This document shows, piece by piece, positions 1 to 8,638 of a DNA stretch of 35,863 bases (position 1 is its first letter; each line of letters begins with the position of its first letter). This DNA is from Desulfosporosinus sp. BRH_c37. GTDB lineage: Bacteria > Bacillota > Desulfitobacteriia > Desulfitobacteriales > Desulfitobacteriaceae. The notes under the pieces are model-generated. The model was not told the origin of the DNA and did no database searches. It saw only the letters and a list, made by a program, of their open reading frames with translations. The stretch covers positions 1 through 35,863 of the forward strand of contig LOEW01000130.1 of assembly GCA_001516045.1 (NCBI GenBank), written 5' to 3'. A program made the position numbers and the translations under genes.

Positions 1-102
1 TATCGCCGAAAGCGCACAACCCTTAACGAATACTAAGCGCTGTAGGATTAGTATCGCCGAAACCGTGATCCCGAAAGGAATGCCTACCGGCGTAGGATGT
101 GC
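1..102. repeat. Two degenerate 51-bp tandem units
   Basis: Two units of exactly 51 bp (1-51 and 52-102) both begin TATCGCCGAAA and both carry GTAGGAT near their end. The middles are diverged. The second unit is bounded by CGCCG and CGGCG, so each could fold as a hairpin. The array may continue off the left edge. I do not recognise the family. Confidence 0.5.
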
Positions 103-163
103 GAATGGGCCAAGAAACTTCCTCCCAAAAACAGGCTAAACTGATTTTCCTCCGGAAGCCCCT

Positions 164-258
164 GGAAGCAAGGGGAAGCAAGAGGACGGTTCTCTTGCTT
201 CCTTCACTAGCAGAAAGTCTACTAAATAGGAAGCACTGGAACCGTCCCCTTGCTTCCC
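164..258 (+). repeat. REP/MITE-like palindromic element, copy A
   Basis: The element has two outer modules with the core GGAAGCAAG..GGACGGTTC and its complement GAACCGTCCCCTTGCTTCC, around a 26-bp centre. Copy B at 24780-24863 has the same modules, and its centre matches the reverse complement of this one (TCACT, GAAAG and CTA blocks shared), so the copies lie in opposite orientation. Copy A has an extra partial GGAAGCAAGG at its left. It sits just beyond the proS stop codon. No transposase of any kind is present in the window. Confidence 0.65.
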
Positions 259-266
259 TTCCGAAT

Positions 267-1991
267 TTAGAAAGAGATTTCTTTCTCTATAATGGTCTTA
301 ACCTGCCCGGCAACCTCTTCAACAGTCACTAAATGAGTTTCGCCCGTTTTCCGTTCTCGAAGTTCGACCTGGCCATTCGCCAGGGTTTTACTCCCTATAG
401 TCACCCGTAAAGGATATCCGACCAGATCTGCATCCTTAAATTTTACGCCCGCACGTTCATCTCGGTCGTCAAGGACTACTTCCACTCCAAGGCGCTGAAA
501 CTCCAGATAGAGCTTGTCTGCTGTCTCAACGACGAGGGAATCCTTTGTGCTGACTGGTACAATTATACATTGGTATGGAGCTATCGGCATCGGCCAGATA
601 ATCCCATAGTCGTCATGATTTTGTTCTATGGCAGCAGCAATTGAACGACTAACGCCAACCCCATAACAACCCATGACACAGGCCTTCTCTTCTCCGTCCG
701 GGTCTAAAAAGGTTGCCCCGAGTGCTTTACTATACTTTGTTCCCAGCTTAAAAACTTGCCCTACTTCAATTCCCCTGGCTTCTTTTAGAGGAGCTCCACA
801 TTTCAAACAAGCTTCACCTTGTTCCATCATTCGTAAATCGAGGACTTGATCTATACGAAACTCTATACTCGGAACGGCATCTACAAAGTGATGGTTCGCC
901 TTGTTCGCTCCGCACACAGCCTTTTTCATCAGAGGAACTTCTTCATCGGCTACAACCATAAGCTCATTAGGCACTTCAACTGGGCCCACTGAGCCCGGTT
1001 CACACCCCAAAATTTTCTTAACATCCTCAGGAGAGGCAAGTTCGAGGGAAACGAAACCGCCTAAAGCGTTATTTAATTTTATTTCATTCAATTCACGGTC
1101 CCCACGAATTAGCACCAAAAATAATTTTTCATCCCCTTGATAAAGCAAAGACTTTACGAGGGAAGTCTTCGGTACAGCCAAAAACCCCGATAGTTCATCA
1201 ATGGTCCTCACGTTCGGAGTAAACACTAACTTCCGTTGACCTTCAGGCGAAGCAACCTCAATTACTTGGGGACGGCACTCCGCTTTTTCCACATTGGCCG
1301 CGTAACTGCACTCAGGACAATATACTACAGCATTTTCTCCCGAATCAGCCAAAACCATAAATTCATGGGTCCCACCCGTTCCACCGATGGCCCCGGCGTC
1401 AGCTTCAACCGGTCGGTAAGCTAAACCACAACGTGCAAAGATTCGGCAATAGGCATCATACATTTTTTGATAACTTTCAGCAAGTCCTGCTTCATCCCGA
1501 TCAAAAGAATAAAGGTCTTTCATAATGAACTCCCGGCCACGCATCAGGCCAAAACGCGGACGTCGCTCATCGCGATATTTATTCTGAATCTGATAAAGAA
1601 GAAGTGGAAGCTGCTTGTATGAACGAACTTCACCGCGAATAAGGTCAGTAATAATCTCTTCGTGCGTCGGACCTAGGCAAAACTCTCGATTATGACGATC
1701 TTTTAAACGAAACAGCTCATCACCGTATACGTCCCAACGCCCACTCTCTTTCCATAATTCGGCCGGTTGCATAATCGGCATAAGAAGTTCTTGCCCACCT
1801 TTGGCGTCCATTTCTTCGCGTACAATGGTTTCAATCTTCCTTAAAACTCGTAATCCTAAAGGCAAATAGGTGTATAGTCCAGACGCAGACTTTCGAATTA
1901 GACCTGCCCGAACCATCAGTTGATGGCTAATAACTTCTGCCTCGGCAGGAACCTCGCGGAGTGTAGGATTTAAGAGTTGGCTGACACGCAT
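267..1991 (-). CDS. proS: Prolyl-tRNA synthetase
   Basis: Charges tRNA-Pro with proline in the cytoplasm. It is a class II synthetase of the long bacterial type (574 residues), with an editing/insertion domain between motifs 2 and 3. Motif 1 surrounds [11 protein letters not shown], motif 2 is [16 protein letters not shown], and motif 3 is [17 protein letters not shown]; the anticodon-binding domain follows. The reading frame stays open upstream to 2087, but I chose the ATG at 1991 (protein MRVSQLLNP). AAAGGAAAGGA lies at the right distance before it, and bacterial ProS proteins normally begin there. It closes the rseP-ispG-proS end of the operon, as in Bacillus where polC comes next. The 3' side is followed directly by a palindromic repeat rather than an obvious terminator. 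Confidence 0.97.
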   Translation of the reverse strand: MRVSQLLNPTLREVPAEAEVISHQLMVRAGLIRKSASGLYTYLPLGLRVLRKIETIVREEMDAKGGQELLMPIMQPAELWKESGRWDVYGDELFRLKDRHNREFCLGPTHEEIITDLIRGEVRSYKQLPLLLYQIQNKYRDERRPRFGLMRGREFIMKDLYSFDRDEAGLAESYQKMYDAYCRIFARCGLAYRPVEADAGAIGGTGGTHEFMVLADSGENAVVYCPECSYAANVEKAECRPQVIEVASPEGQRKLVFTPNVRTIDELSGFLAVPKTSLVKSLLYQGDEKLFLVLIRGDRELNEIKLNNALGGFVSLELASPEDVKKILGCEPGSVGPVEVPNELMVVADEEVPLMKKAVCGANKANHHFVDAVPSIEFRIDQVLDLRMMEQGEACLKCGAPLKEARGIEVGQVFKLGTKYSKALGATFLDPDGEEKACVMGCYGVGVSRSIAAAIEQNHDDYGIIWPMPIAPYQCIIVPVSTKDSLVVETADKLYLEFQRLGVEVVLDDRDERAGVKFKDADLVGYPLRVTIGSKTLANGQVELRERKTGETHLVTVEEVAGQVKTIIEKEISF

Positions 1992-2090
1992 ATGAAACAT
2001 TCCTTTCCTTTGCACGGGGAATTCATGAATTGCCCCTATGTTTATTTCATGTATCGACATTCTGAGGGGCATCATCGAATTGCCCACCCT
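1992..2090 (-). promoter_or_regulatory. proS leader with two competing hairpins
   Basis: The gap between the ispG stop and the proS start holds AGGGGCA at 2065-2071, which pairs with TGCCCCT at 2031-2037. It also holds the near-palindrome at 2016-2036, which uses the same 2031-2036 bases. The two hairpins are mutually exclusive. No poly-U tract follows either, so a regulatory role is speculative. Confidence 0.25.
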
Positions 2091-3170
2091 TTATCCTCTA
2101 CCATGAACACGTACATATTCTTCAATTTCGCGGAGTAGAGCCGGTAGCAATTCGTTTTCCGGAAGACGAGCAACAATCTCTCCCTTTCGGAACAAAAGTC
2201 CCATCCCTTTTCCGCCAGCGATTCCGAAATCAGCTTCGCGGGCTTCGCCCGGTCCATTGACTGCGCAGCCCATTACCGCAACTTTTAAAGGCTTGTCCAG
2301 TACAGGAAGGTGTAATAACCGCTCTTCTACATTTTCTGCCAATAAGGCTAGGTCAACTTGCGTGCGGCCACACGTTGGACAACTGATTAACTCCACGCTT
2401 CGCTGTCTTAGGCCGAGAACACGCAGGATCTCAAGCGCCACAGGAATTTCTCGAACTGGGTCACCAGTAAGCGACACTCGAATCGTATCTCCGATCCCTT
2501 CGGAAAGCAGCGTCCCAATCCCTACTGCCGATTTTACCACGCCCGAACGTACCGTACCTGCCTCAGTCACCCCTAAATGCAATGGGTAATCAATCATCTC
2601 AGATATTTTACGATAAGCCTCAAGCATCAGAGGAACAGATGATGCTTTGAGCGAGACCTTTATTTTATTATACCCTTCTTTTTCAAGTAAGTGGATATGT
2701 CCTAAGGCACTCTCGATCATCCCTGCGGCAGTTGGACCTCTATATTTTTCTAAAAGTTCCTTTTCCAATGATCCAGCGTTAACACCGATACGAATGGGGA
2801 TTTGCTGTTCCTTAACTGCACGAACAACTTCTTGGACCTTCCAGCGAGCCCCTATATTGCCGGGATTCAGTCTCAAGCCATGAATCCCCTGTTCTACAGC
2901 ACTAATTGCCAAACGATAGTCAAAATGAATGTCTGCGATCACAGGGAGTGGGCTGTCAACAGTAATCTCCTTTAAAGCGGACGCTGCCTCCTCATCCAAG
3001 ACTGCCAAACGGACGATTTCACATCCAGCATCAGCCAAAGCGTGAATCTGAGCCAAGGTTGCCCCTACATCGCGAGTATCAGAATTTGTCATCGATTGAA
3101 CAACAATCGGGGCGCCACCACCGATCATCACAGGTCCTACCGAAACCGATTTTGTTGTTTTTCTTTGCAA
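2091..3170 (-). CDS. ispG: 4-hydroxy-3-methylbut-2-enyl diphosphate synthase (flavodoxin)
   Basis: Penultimate enzyme of the MEP isoprenoid pathway; it reduces cyclic MEcPP to HMBPP using a [4Fe-4S] cluster. The 359-residue length is normal. An N-terminal TIM-barrel region (VQSMTNSDT, IRIGVNAGSLE) is followed by the cluster domain with Cys264 and Cys267 (SCPTCGRTQ), Cys302 and Glu309 (MGCAVNGPGEA), which match the known ligands. The start is a TTG at 3170 preceded by AGGAGG seven bases away; no better ATG exists nearby. It sits between rseP and proS, in the same stretch as dxr, so two MEP-pathway enzymes are co-located with uppS, which uses the pathway product. Confidence 0.97.
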   Translation of the reverse strand: MQRKTTKSVSVGPVMIGGGAPIVVQSMTNSDTRDVGATLAQIHALADAGCEIVRLAVLDEEAASALKEITVDSPLPVIADIHFDYRLAISAVEQGIHGLRLNPGNIGARWKVQEVVRAVKEQQIPIRIGVNAGSLEKELLEKYRGPTAAGMIESALGHIHLLEKEGYNKIKVSLKASSVPLMLEAYRKISEMIDYPLHLGVTEAGTVRSGVVKSAVGIGTLLSEGIGDTIRVSLTGDPVREIPVALEILRVLGLRQRSVELISCPTCGRTQVDLALLAENVEERLLHLPVLDKPLKVAVMGCAVNGPGEAREADFGIAGGKGMGLLFRKGEIVARLPENELLPALLREIEEYVRVHGRG

Positions 3171-3189
3171 CAGGTCTCCTCCTACTCCA

Positions 3190-3285
3190 GGTCCCTAGTT
3201 ATTCAACGTTGAGACGCCCACTTCTAGAAGTGGGCGTTCCACCGGTCTGCAGCCCCGATGTTCAGCTTTAACGTAAGCGAGTTTA
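3190..3285 (-). mobile_element. Solitary IS200/IS605-type right end (candidate)
   Basis: The gap between rseP and ispG holds a perfect 24-bp palindrome at 3214-3237 (ACGCCCACTTCT and its complement). On the minus strand it is preceded by a GC-rich stretch containing GCTGAACATCGGGGCTGCAG and followed by CTCAACG. A subterminal hairpin followed by TCAA is typical of IS200/IS605-family right ends. No tnpA or tnpB is nearby. There is no U-tract, so a plain Rho-independent terminator for rseP is less likely. Confidence 0.4.
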
Positions 3286-4356
3286 CTACCCCGCTTTATC
3301 GAATAAGCGCAGGACATCTTTATAAGTAACTGCGATCATTAGCGCCATAAGCAAAACAAAACCCACCAAGTGAATCATATTTTCCTTTTCTGGTTTTAAC
3401 GGTTTCCCCCTTACACCTTCGATCAATAAGAAGACCAGCCGGCTCCCATCGAGTGCAGGGATGGGAAACAAGTTAATGAGTCCTAATTGAATACTTAACA
3501 CTCCAGTTAAACCCAGTAAGTTGGCTAAACCCTGCTGAGCCCCTTCCCCGATTGCCTGAGCAATCATGACTGGACCGCCTACTTCGGCCGGAATCTTCCC
3601 TGTGATCATCTGTACCAAAGTCACTACAATAAACTTTGTAAAATCCACCGTGCGTTCTAAGCCAAAAAGGGTCGACTGGAGAATAGAAGCATGAGTATAA
3701 GTGATTTCTGGCGCAATTCCAATCATACCCTGCCCAGTTTGAACATCCTTCTCCGTCTTTACTGAGACTATTTGATGTTGCTTTCCATTGTCACGTTCAA
3801 CCGTTAAGCTTAACACTTGGTCCGGTTTGGCATGAATAACTTCTGTCAAACGAGTCCAATCTAGCGTAGACTCTTCGTTCACTGCCAGGATTCTATCTCC
3901 CGGTTGAATCCCAGAAGCGGCCGCCGGTTTTCCCGGAACAAGTGATCCAATCATATTTGTTTTTCCTGCCGTTGGAATTCCGAGATAAGCAAAAACGCTC
4001 ACAAATAGGATTATGGCCAAAACAAAGTTCATGATCGGTCCAGCCACAATCACCGCCATGCGTTGCCAAACCGGCTTATTCATAAAACTCCGCGCATCAT
4101 GGGTAGGTGCAATCACTGCTTGGCCATTGGCATCAACTTCCGCGTCCATACCATGAAGTTTGACAAACCCCCCTAAAGGAATGATCCGCAGAGCATAAAG
4201 CGTTTCCTTACCCTGATAACCAACAATTTTCGGACCAAAGCCAAAACTAAATTCAATAACCTTAACCCCAATCCATTTTGCGATCATAAAATGCCCGAGT
4301 TCATGAATCATGACCATACTTCCAAAAACAAAAACGATGGCGAGTGTCGTTAACAC
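3286..4356 (-). CDS. rseP: RIP zinc metalloprotease, site-2 protease family
   Basis: Intramembrane metalloprotease of the RseP/RasP family, which cleaves anti-sigma factors and signal-peptide remnants within the membrane. The zinc-binding HELGH lies in the first membrane segment (MIHELGHFMIAKWIG). A PDZ domain (about residues 120-200, with PGKPAAASGIQPGDRILAVN) and a C-terminal NLFPIPALDGSRL motif supply the rest of the active site. The open frame extends to 4410, but its first 18 codons fall in the repeat array. I chose the GTG at 4356, which is preceded by AAGGGGGGGG about five bases away and gives the usual hydrophobic start (356 residues). The neighbours dxr and proS match the usual dxr-rasP-proS order. 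Confidence 0.95.
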   Translation of the reverse strand: MLTTLAIVFVFGSMVMIHELGHFMIAKWIGVKVIEFSFGFGPKIVGYQGKETLYALRIIPLGGFVKLHGMDAEVDANGQAVIAPTHDARSFMNKPVWQRMAVIVAGPIMNFVLAIILFVSVFAYLGIPTAGKTNMIGSLVPGKPAAASGIQPGDRILAVNEESTLDWTRLTEVIHAKPDQVLSLTVERDNGKQHQIVSVKTEKDVQTGQGMIGIAPEITYTHASILQSTLFGLERTVDFTKFIVVTLVQMITGKIPAEVGGPVMIAQAIGEGAQQGLANLLGLTGVLSIQLGLINLFPIPALDGSRLVFLLIEGVRGKPLKPEKENMIHLVGFVLLMALMIAVTYKDVLRLFDKAG

Positions 4357-4370
4357 TTTAACCCCCCCTT

Positions 4371-4486
4371 TTCGTGGTTCGATGATCGTGGTTCGTGGTT
4401 CGAATTTCAATCACGTAGTTCAAGCAGCGAACATCAAATATCGAACTATGAGTATGTGGTTCGAACCACGAATATCGAACCACGAA
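4371..4486. repeat. TTCGTGG-type repeat array between dxr and rseP
   Basis: This gap is filled with variants of CGTGGTTCG and its complement CGAACCACG, for example at 4371-4405 and 4458-4486. It contains the palindromic junction GTGGTTCGAACCAC. The array abuts the TAG stop of dxr at 4487-4489. Similar arrays lie at 8383-8638, 10900-11127 and 19841-19880. Confidence 0.8.
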
Positions 4487-5638
4487 CTACGATAAAAGTT
4501 CCGCGGCACGACGACGTGCCCAAGTGTCCGCATCAAGTATGCTTCCCAAATCCATGTTGTCTAAAACGTAGTGCATAGAACATACTTTCTCAACAATGTC
4601 TTGAATCTCAAGATAAGTGATCTGCTTTTGAAGAAATGCCATAACCACAACTTCGTTAGCTGCATTCATCACGGCCGGTAAGGTTCCACCGCGAAGTCCT
4701 ACTCGGTAAGCCATACCAAGTGCAGGAAAAGCTTTCAAATCTGGTTCATGGAAGGTCAATGTTTTCCCACGGAAGTCTAGTCGTTCAAAGGGATTTTTCC
4801 AGCGAGTTGGATAACTCAGAGCATACTGGATTGGTAGTCGCATATCTGGCCTTCCTAACTGGGCTAGTATCGAGCCATCTCGATACTGGACCATGGAGTG
4901 GATCACACTCTGTGGATGAATAAGAACCTCTATCTGATCATACTCCATATTAAATAAATAATGCGCCTCGATTACTTCGAGTCCCTTATTCATCATTGTT
5001 GCCGAGTCTATGGTAATTTTGGCACCCATATCCCAATTGGGATGGCAAAGAGCTTTCTCTAACGTGACAGTTGCTAACTGTTCCTTAGACCATCCGAAAA
5101 AAGGGCCACCCGATGCCGTCAAAATGATCTTCTCAACGGTATCAGGATTTTCCTCCATACATTGAAAAATTGCCGAATGTTCACTATCCACTGGGAGGAT
5201 CGGGCACTTCATCTTCTTTGCCGTAGACATGACCAAGTCCCCGCCAGCGACTAACGTTTCTTTATTAGCTAGGGCAATAGCTTTGCCCGCTTCTATTGCG
5301 GCAAGTGTAGGTTCTAAACCAATCCTTCCGGAAAGTGCCGTGACTACCGTATCCACTTGTGAGGCGATAACGGAGTCGATAATCCCGGCCATACCCTGAT
5401 CTACCTTAATTGGCAAATCCTTGAGCCGGCCACGCAGTTCACGGGCAGCACCCTCATCCATCATCACAACGGTTTCAGGATGAAAAAACCGCGCCTGTTG
5501 TTCTATAAGTTCAATACTTTTATCTGCCACCAAAGCATGAATCTTGAGGTGCTCTCTCGCATGGCGGACGACATCCAGGGTTTGGCACCCGATAGAACCT
5601 GTCGACCCCAATAAAGTCAGCGTTTTCAAGTGAATCAT
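4487..5638 (-). CDS. dxr: 1-deoxy-D-xylulose 5-phosphate reductoisomerase
   Basis: Converts DXP to MEP with NADPH, the committed step of the MEP pathway. The 383-residue length is typical. The N-terminal Rossmann motif is LLGSTGSIGCQTLDV. The central NKETLVAGG and DSEHSAIFQC segments carry metal-binding acidic residues. The flexible-loop and active-site block is ITIDSATMMNKGLEVIEAH. The start ATG at 5638 has AAAGGAAGAG directly upstream. It lies downstream of a permease gene and upstream of rseP; the 3' side runs straight into a repeat array. Confidence 0.97.
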   Translation of the reverse strand: MIHLKTLTLLGSTGSIGCQTLDVVRHAREHLKIHALVADKSIELIEQQARFFHPETVVMMDEGAARELRGRLKDLPIKVDQGMAGIIDSVIASQVDTVVTALSGRIGLEPTLAAIEAGKAIALANKETLVAGGDLVMSTAKKMKCPILPVDSEHSAIFQCMEENPDTVEKIILTASGGPFFGWSKEQLATVTLEKALCHPNWDMGAKITIDSATMMNKGLEVIEAHYLFNMEYDQIEVLIHPQSVIHSMVQYRDGSILAQLGRPDMRLPIQYALSYPTRWKNPFERLDFRGKTLTFHEPDLKAFPALGMAYRVGLRGGTLPAVMNAANEVVVMAFLQKQITYLEIQDIVEKVCSMHYVLDNMDLGSILDADTWARRRAAELLS

Positions 5639-5701
5639 CTCTTCCTTTTGAATTACTTAATCCTACGATAAACTATAGTAAATGAAATATAAAAATATAC
5701 T

Positions 5702-6802
5702 TTACTTTCGTGTTCCAAAAATTCCTGCTTTTCGTAAAGCTTCATAACAAATAACCAACGCAGGCCCCACAATAAGGCCTATACCGCCTAGTATATGAAG
5801 TCCTACGTACATCGAAATGAGAGTCGGAAGCGGGTGTATCCCAATTCCAGTAGACAAAACTTTGGGCTCCAAAAACTGCCGTACTGTAACAGTAACGAGC
5901 CACATCAACAACAATTTTAAACCTTCTCCTAGTGATCCCATGATAAACAGGCCGACGATCCAAGGCACAAACAGAATGCCTGTGCCCACAATGGGCACTA
6001 TATCCAGAAGCCCTGCCAGTACTCCCAACGTGACAGCATAACGATTTCCCATCAGCAGCAAACCACCGATGGTTGAAAAAGCTGTGACAGCAACCAAAAT
6101 CGCTTGTGCCCGCAAATATCCCACAATGGCAGCTCCCAAATCTTCGCTGATCGCTTGAGCACTTACGTGCCAACGGTTGGGAAACAAGTCAGAAATAAAC
6201 TGTTTAACATTTGGATAAGTTGAACTCATGAGCAAGGTAGCGACAAGGGACACCACCAGGACAATAAAAACACGGGGTAACGCGGTGAGAAAACCAAGTA
6301 ACAAGACACTCCCCGATTTAGCCCATTCCTGAAGCGTCCTTGCTAGGCTTTCCGTCGATGCAAACAGAGTATTTTGAACCTGAGGATTTACTTTTACAAA
6401 CTTTTCAACTGTATCAACTTGCTTGGTCACTAGATCCACTAAATAACCATAATTAGGTAAGGAAACTGCTAACTCGGATAATTCAGTATAAAGACGAGCA
6501 ACAATTAAAAAAATAAAAATGCCCAATCCAGCAAGAGCCAAAATGAGAGTAAGTACAGATGCATACGTTCTACGAATCCGAATGCTCCGCATCAGCCGCA
6601 CAACGAGCGGTTCAAGTAAGAAAGCAAAAAGAAGTGCGATAATAAATGGTAAAAAGGCGCTTAACGTTTTGGAAACGACTTGACCGAAAACGGGCAGAAA
6701 ATCTTCAAAAAAGTATGTAAAGACTTTCAAAAGGACAAGACCAGTAGTTACCACCGCAAGCCTGTTTACACTTGTCCATAGAGGGTGTTTCTTGATGCTC
6801 AA
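5702..6802 (-). CDS. AI-2E family (YtvI-like) membrane permease
   Basis: Polytopic inner-membrane protein of the AI-2E/PerM family (366 residues). Hydrophobic segments lie at about 15-35, 38-60, 70-95, 160-190, 225-265, 270-300 and 315-345, with the long soluble stretch at about 100-155 usual for the family. The C-terminal GIHPLPTLISMYVGLHILGGIGLIVGP region is characteristic (20-residue core LPTLISMYVGLHILGG). In spore formers one branch is the sporulation protein YtvI; whether this is that branch cannot be settled here. The start is a TTG at 6802 with GAGGTG seven bases upstream, placed inside the end of cdsA's spacer (11 bp gap). It is an insertion in the Bacillus-like cdsA-dxr order. The transported substrate is unknown. 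Confidence 0.85.
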   Translation of the reverse strand: MSIKKHPLWTSVNRLAVVTTGLVLLKVFTYFFEDFLPVFGQVVSKTLSAFLPFIIALLFAFLLEPLVVRLMRSIRIRRTYASVLTLILALAGLGIFIFLIVARLYTELSELAVSLPNYGYLVDLVTKQVDTVEKFVKVNPQVQNTLFASTESLARTLQEWAKSGSVLLLGFLTALPRVFIVLVVSLVATLLMSSTYPNVKQFISDLFPNRWHVSAQAISEDLGAAIVGYLRAQAILVAVTAFSTIGGLLLMGNRYAVTLGVLAGLLDIVPIVGTGILFVPWIVGLFIMGSLGEGLKLLLMWLVTVTVRQFLEPKVLSTGIGIHPLPTLISMYVGLHILGGIGLIVGPALVICYEALRKAGIFGTRK

Positions 6803-6813
6803 AAGCTTTCACC

Positions 6814-7596
6814 TCACGAAAGTAATCTTATCCCATAATACACCAGGGGGAGTGCAAAAATGAGACTATCGAACCGGTCCAAGATCCCACCGTGCCCTGG
6901 AATAAGCTTTCCGGAATCTTTAACCCCTGCGCTTCTCTTTAAGGCTGATTCAAACAAATCACCGATTTGGGAGCTGATTCCGATAATAACACTCATGAGG
7001 ATATACATAATCCAATTGGCTCCGCCGACAAAGCGCCAGAACACTAAAGCCACTGCAATGCTGAATAATAATCCTCCAAGCGAACCTTCCACAGTTTTCT
7101 TCGGGCTAACCTGTGGGGCTAAAAGATGGCTACCAAATTGTCTTCCTATAAGGTATGCGCCTATATCTGTAGCCCATACCAAAAAAATCGCAAGAAAGGT
7201 CCATTCCACTCCATTCGGAAGCTGACGAAGCAAATAAAGATGAGATAATAAGACAACCGAATAAAGGACCGACAGTAAATTAAAACTTGTCTCTGACAGA
7301 GACGTCCTCGGATAAGTTAAGGCAAGCCGCCCAAGTCCGATTAGAAGCCAGAAGACTAACATCTGTAACATCCATTCTACTCCGGCAATCAACAGACATA
7401 TAAACCAAACAACTGTAACAATGGTCGTAAGTTTAGTCCAAGCGCGTATACCCATCTGCTCACCAATTTGCATGAATTCCCGCAACGCCAATAACGTTAA
7501 TACAACAACCAAAAATGCAGTATATGGCCCTCCCAAATATATAAGTCCCAAGAAAAGTGGGGCACCAATTAAGGCACTAATTATTCTTTTAACCAT
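6814..7596 (-). CDS. cdsA: Phosphatidate cytidylyltransferase (CDP-diglyceride synthase)
   Basis: Integral membrane enzyme making CDP-diacylglycerol from phosphatidate and CTP, the branch point for phosphatidylglycerol and related lipids. The protein has 260 residues and about seven or eight hydrophobic helices. The family signature lies near the C-terminus as KDSGKLIPGHGGILDRFDSL, with the metal-binding Asp pair. The start ATG at 7596 has TTGAGGAGAG upstream, and that ribosome-binding site overlaps the uppS stop codon (9 bp gap), so the two are probably translated together. The order uppS-cdsA is conserved in Bacillus. Confidence 0.95.
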   Translation of the reverse strand: MVKRIISALIGAPLFLGLIYLGGPYTAFLVVVLTLLALREFMQIGEQMGIRAWTKLTTIVTVVWFICLLIAGVEWMLQMLVFWLLIGLGRLALTYPRTSLSETSFNLLSVLYSVVLLSHLYLLRQLPNGVEWTFLAIFLVWATDIGAYLIGRQFGSHLLAPQVSPKKTVEGSLGGLLFSIAVALVFWRFVGGANWIMYILMSVIIGISSQIGDLFESALKRSAGVKDSGKLIPGHGGILDRFDSLIFALPLVYYGIRLLS

Positions 7597-7605
7597 GTGC
7601 TCTCC

Positions 7606-8370
7606 TCAACTTGTATGTATTCCTCCGAAACGACGATCACGCTTCTGGTACGCTTTGATCGCTTCAAGTAAAGCTTTCTGACCAAAATCTGGCCAAAGCT
7701 CTTCTACTATAACAATCTCTGTATAGGCCAACTGCCAGAGTAGGAAGTTGCTTAACCTCATTTCCCCCGAGGTTCGAATCAGCAAATCAGGATCCGGTAA
7801 CCCCTGGGTGTAGAGTGTTTCACTAAAGCAGTGTTCGTCAATCTCTTCAATTCGTTGCTTTCCATTTAGGACCTCTTTGCTTAATTTCCTGACGGCATCG
7901 ATAATCTCAGATCGCCCGCCATAGTTCAGAGCAAGGTTAAGAACAAGGCCCGTGTTATCACGAGTACTCTTGATAGAGTGTGCTAATTCGCGTTGTGCTT
8001 CCAGTGGGAGGTCATTAATTTTCCCCATGGTACGAATGATTACATTGTTTTGATGCAGCTCTTGAAGTTCCTTTCTCAGGTACTCCGTGAGCAGTGTCAT
8101 GAGTACACCCACTTCATCTTTGGGCCTCTTCCAGTTTTCCGTAGAAAATGCATAAACCGTTAAGACCTCAATTCCAAGTTTGGAACACGCCTTAACAACC
8201 TTACGCAAGGCCTCAACACCCGACCGATGCCCCATTGAACGAGGAAGCGCTCGTTTCTGAGCCCATCGCCCGTTTCCATCCATGATAATGGCAATATGAC
8301 GAGGGAGGCGGTCCATCGCAACCTGGTCTGTTGATTCCGTATTTTGTTTCCATGGTTTGAACCACATCAT
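7606..8370 (-). CDS. uppS: Isoprenyl transferase (undecaprenyl diphosphate synthase)
   Basis: cis-Prenyltransferase that builds the C55 lipid carrier for peptidoglycan from isopentenyl units made by the MEP pathway. The phosphate-binding IIMDGNGRWAQKR lies about 30 residues in. LTVYAFSTENWKRP and the C-terminal DLLIRTSGEMRLSNFLLWQ with TEIVIVEELWPDF complete the family motifs. The start is uncertain. The frame opens at an ATG at 8382 that lies at the edge of the repeat array. ATGs at 8370 and 8367 follow GGGGGTGGGA, and I chose 8370, giving about 254 residues. The upstream gap is a 256-bp repeat array. Confidence 0.95.
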   Translation of the reverse strand: MMWFKPWKQNTESTDQVAMDRLPRHIAIIMDGNGRWAQKRALPRSMGHRSGVEALRKVVKACSKLGIEVLTVYAFSTENWKRPKDEVGVLMTLLTEYLRKELQELHQNNVIIRTMGKINDLPLEAQRELAHSIKSTRDNTGLVLNLALNYGGRSEIIDAVRKLSKEVLNGKQRIEEIDEHCFSETLYTQGLPDPDLLIRTSGEMRLSNFLLWQLAYTEIVIVEELWPDFGQKALLEAIKAYQKRDRRFGGIHTS

Positions 8371-8382
8371 TCCCACCCCCAT

Positions 8383-8638
8383 CTCGATGTTCGAGGTTCG
8401 ATATTCGAGGTTCGAACTTAGAACTTAAAACATAGAACTACTAAACTTGGCCTTCGAACATCGAATATCCTGGTAAAAAACTCTAAAGTTCGTGGTATAT
8501 GCTATCGTGGTTGTTATTCTAAATATCGAACCACGATCCTCGATCCTCGAATGTCGAATAGACCCCCTATTCGAAGTTCGTAGTTCGCGCTTTCGTGGTT
8601 CTTTGATCGAACCTCGAACCTCGAACCTCGAACCTCGA
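8383..8638. repeat. Large TTCGAGG repeat array between the 70-aa gene and uppS
   Basis: The left part carries CGATGTTCGAGGTTCGATATT. The right end carries four successive CGAACCT units ending at 8638, so the two ends are inverted relative to each other. CGTGG variants, a GTCGAATAG..CTATTCGAAG pair and other inverted copies lie between. The array ends at the TAA stop (8639-8641) of the small upstream gene. Open frames of 60-80 codons across this array (8425-8676, 8492-8683) are low-complexity artefacts. Confidence 0.85.

Noticed and set aside
99..332. 77-codon plus-strand frame at the left edge
   Set aside because: It crosses the palindromic element and the end of proS and looks like no protein family.
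5742..6173. 143-codon minus-strand frame inside the permease gene
   Set aside because: It is a shadow frame of the AI-2E family gene, rich in His, Cys and Arg without family resemblance.
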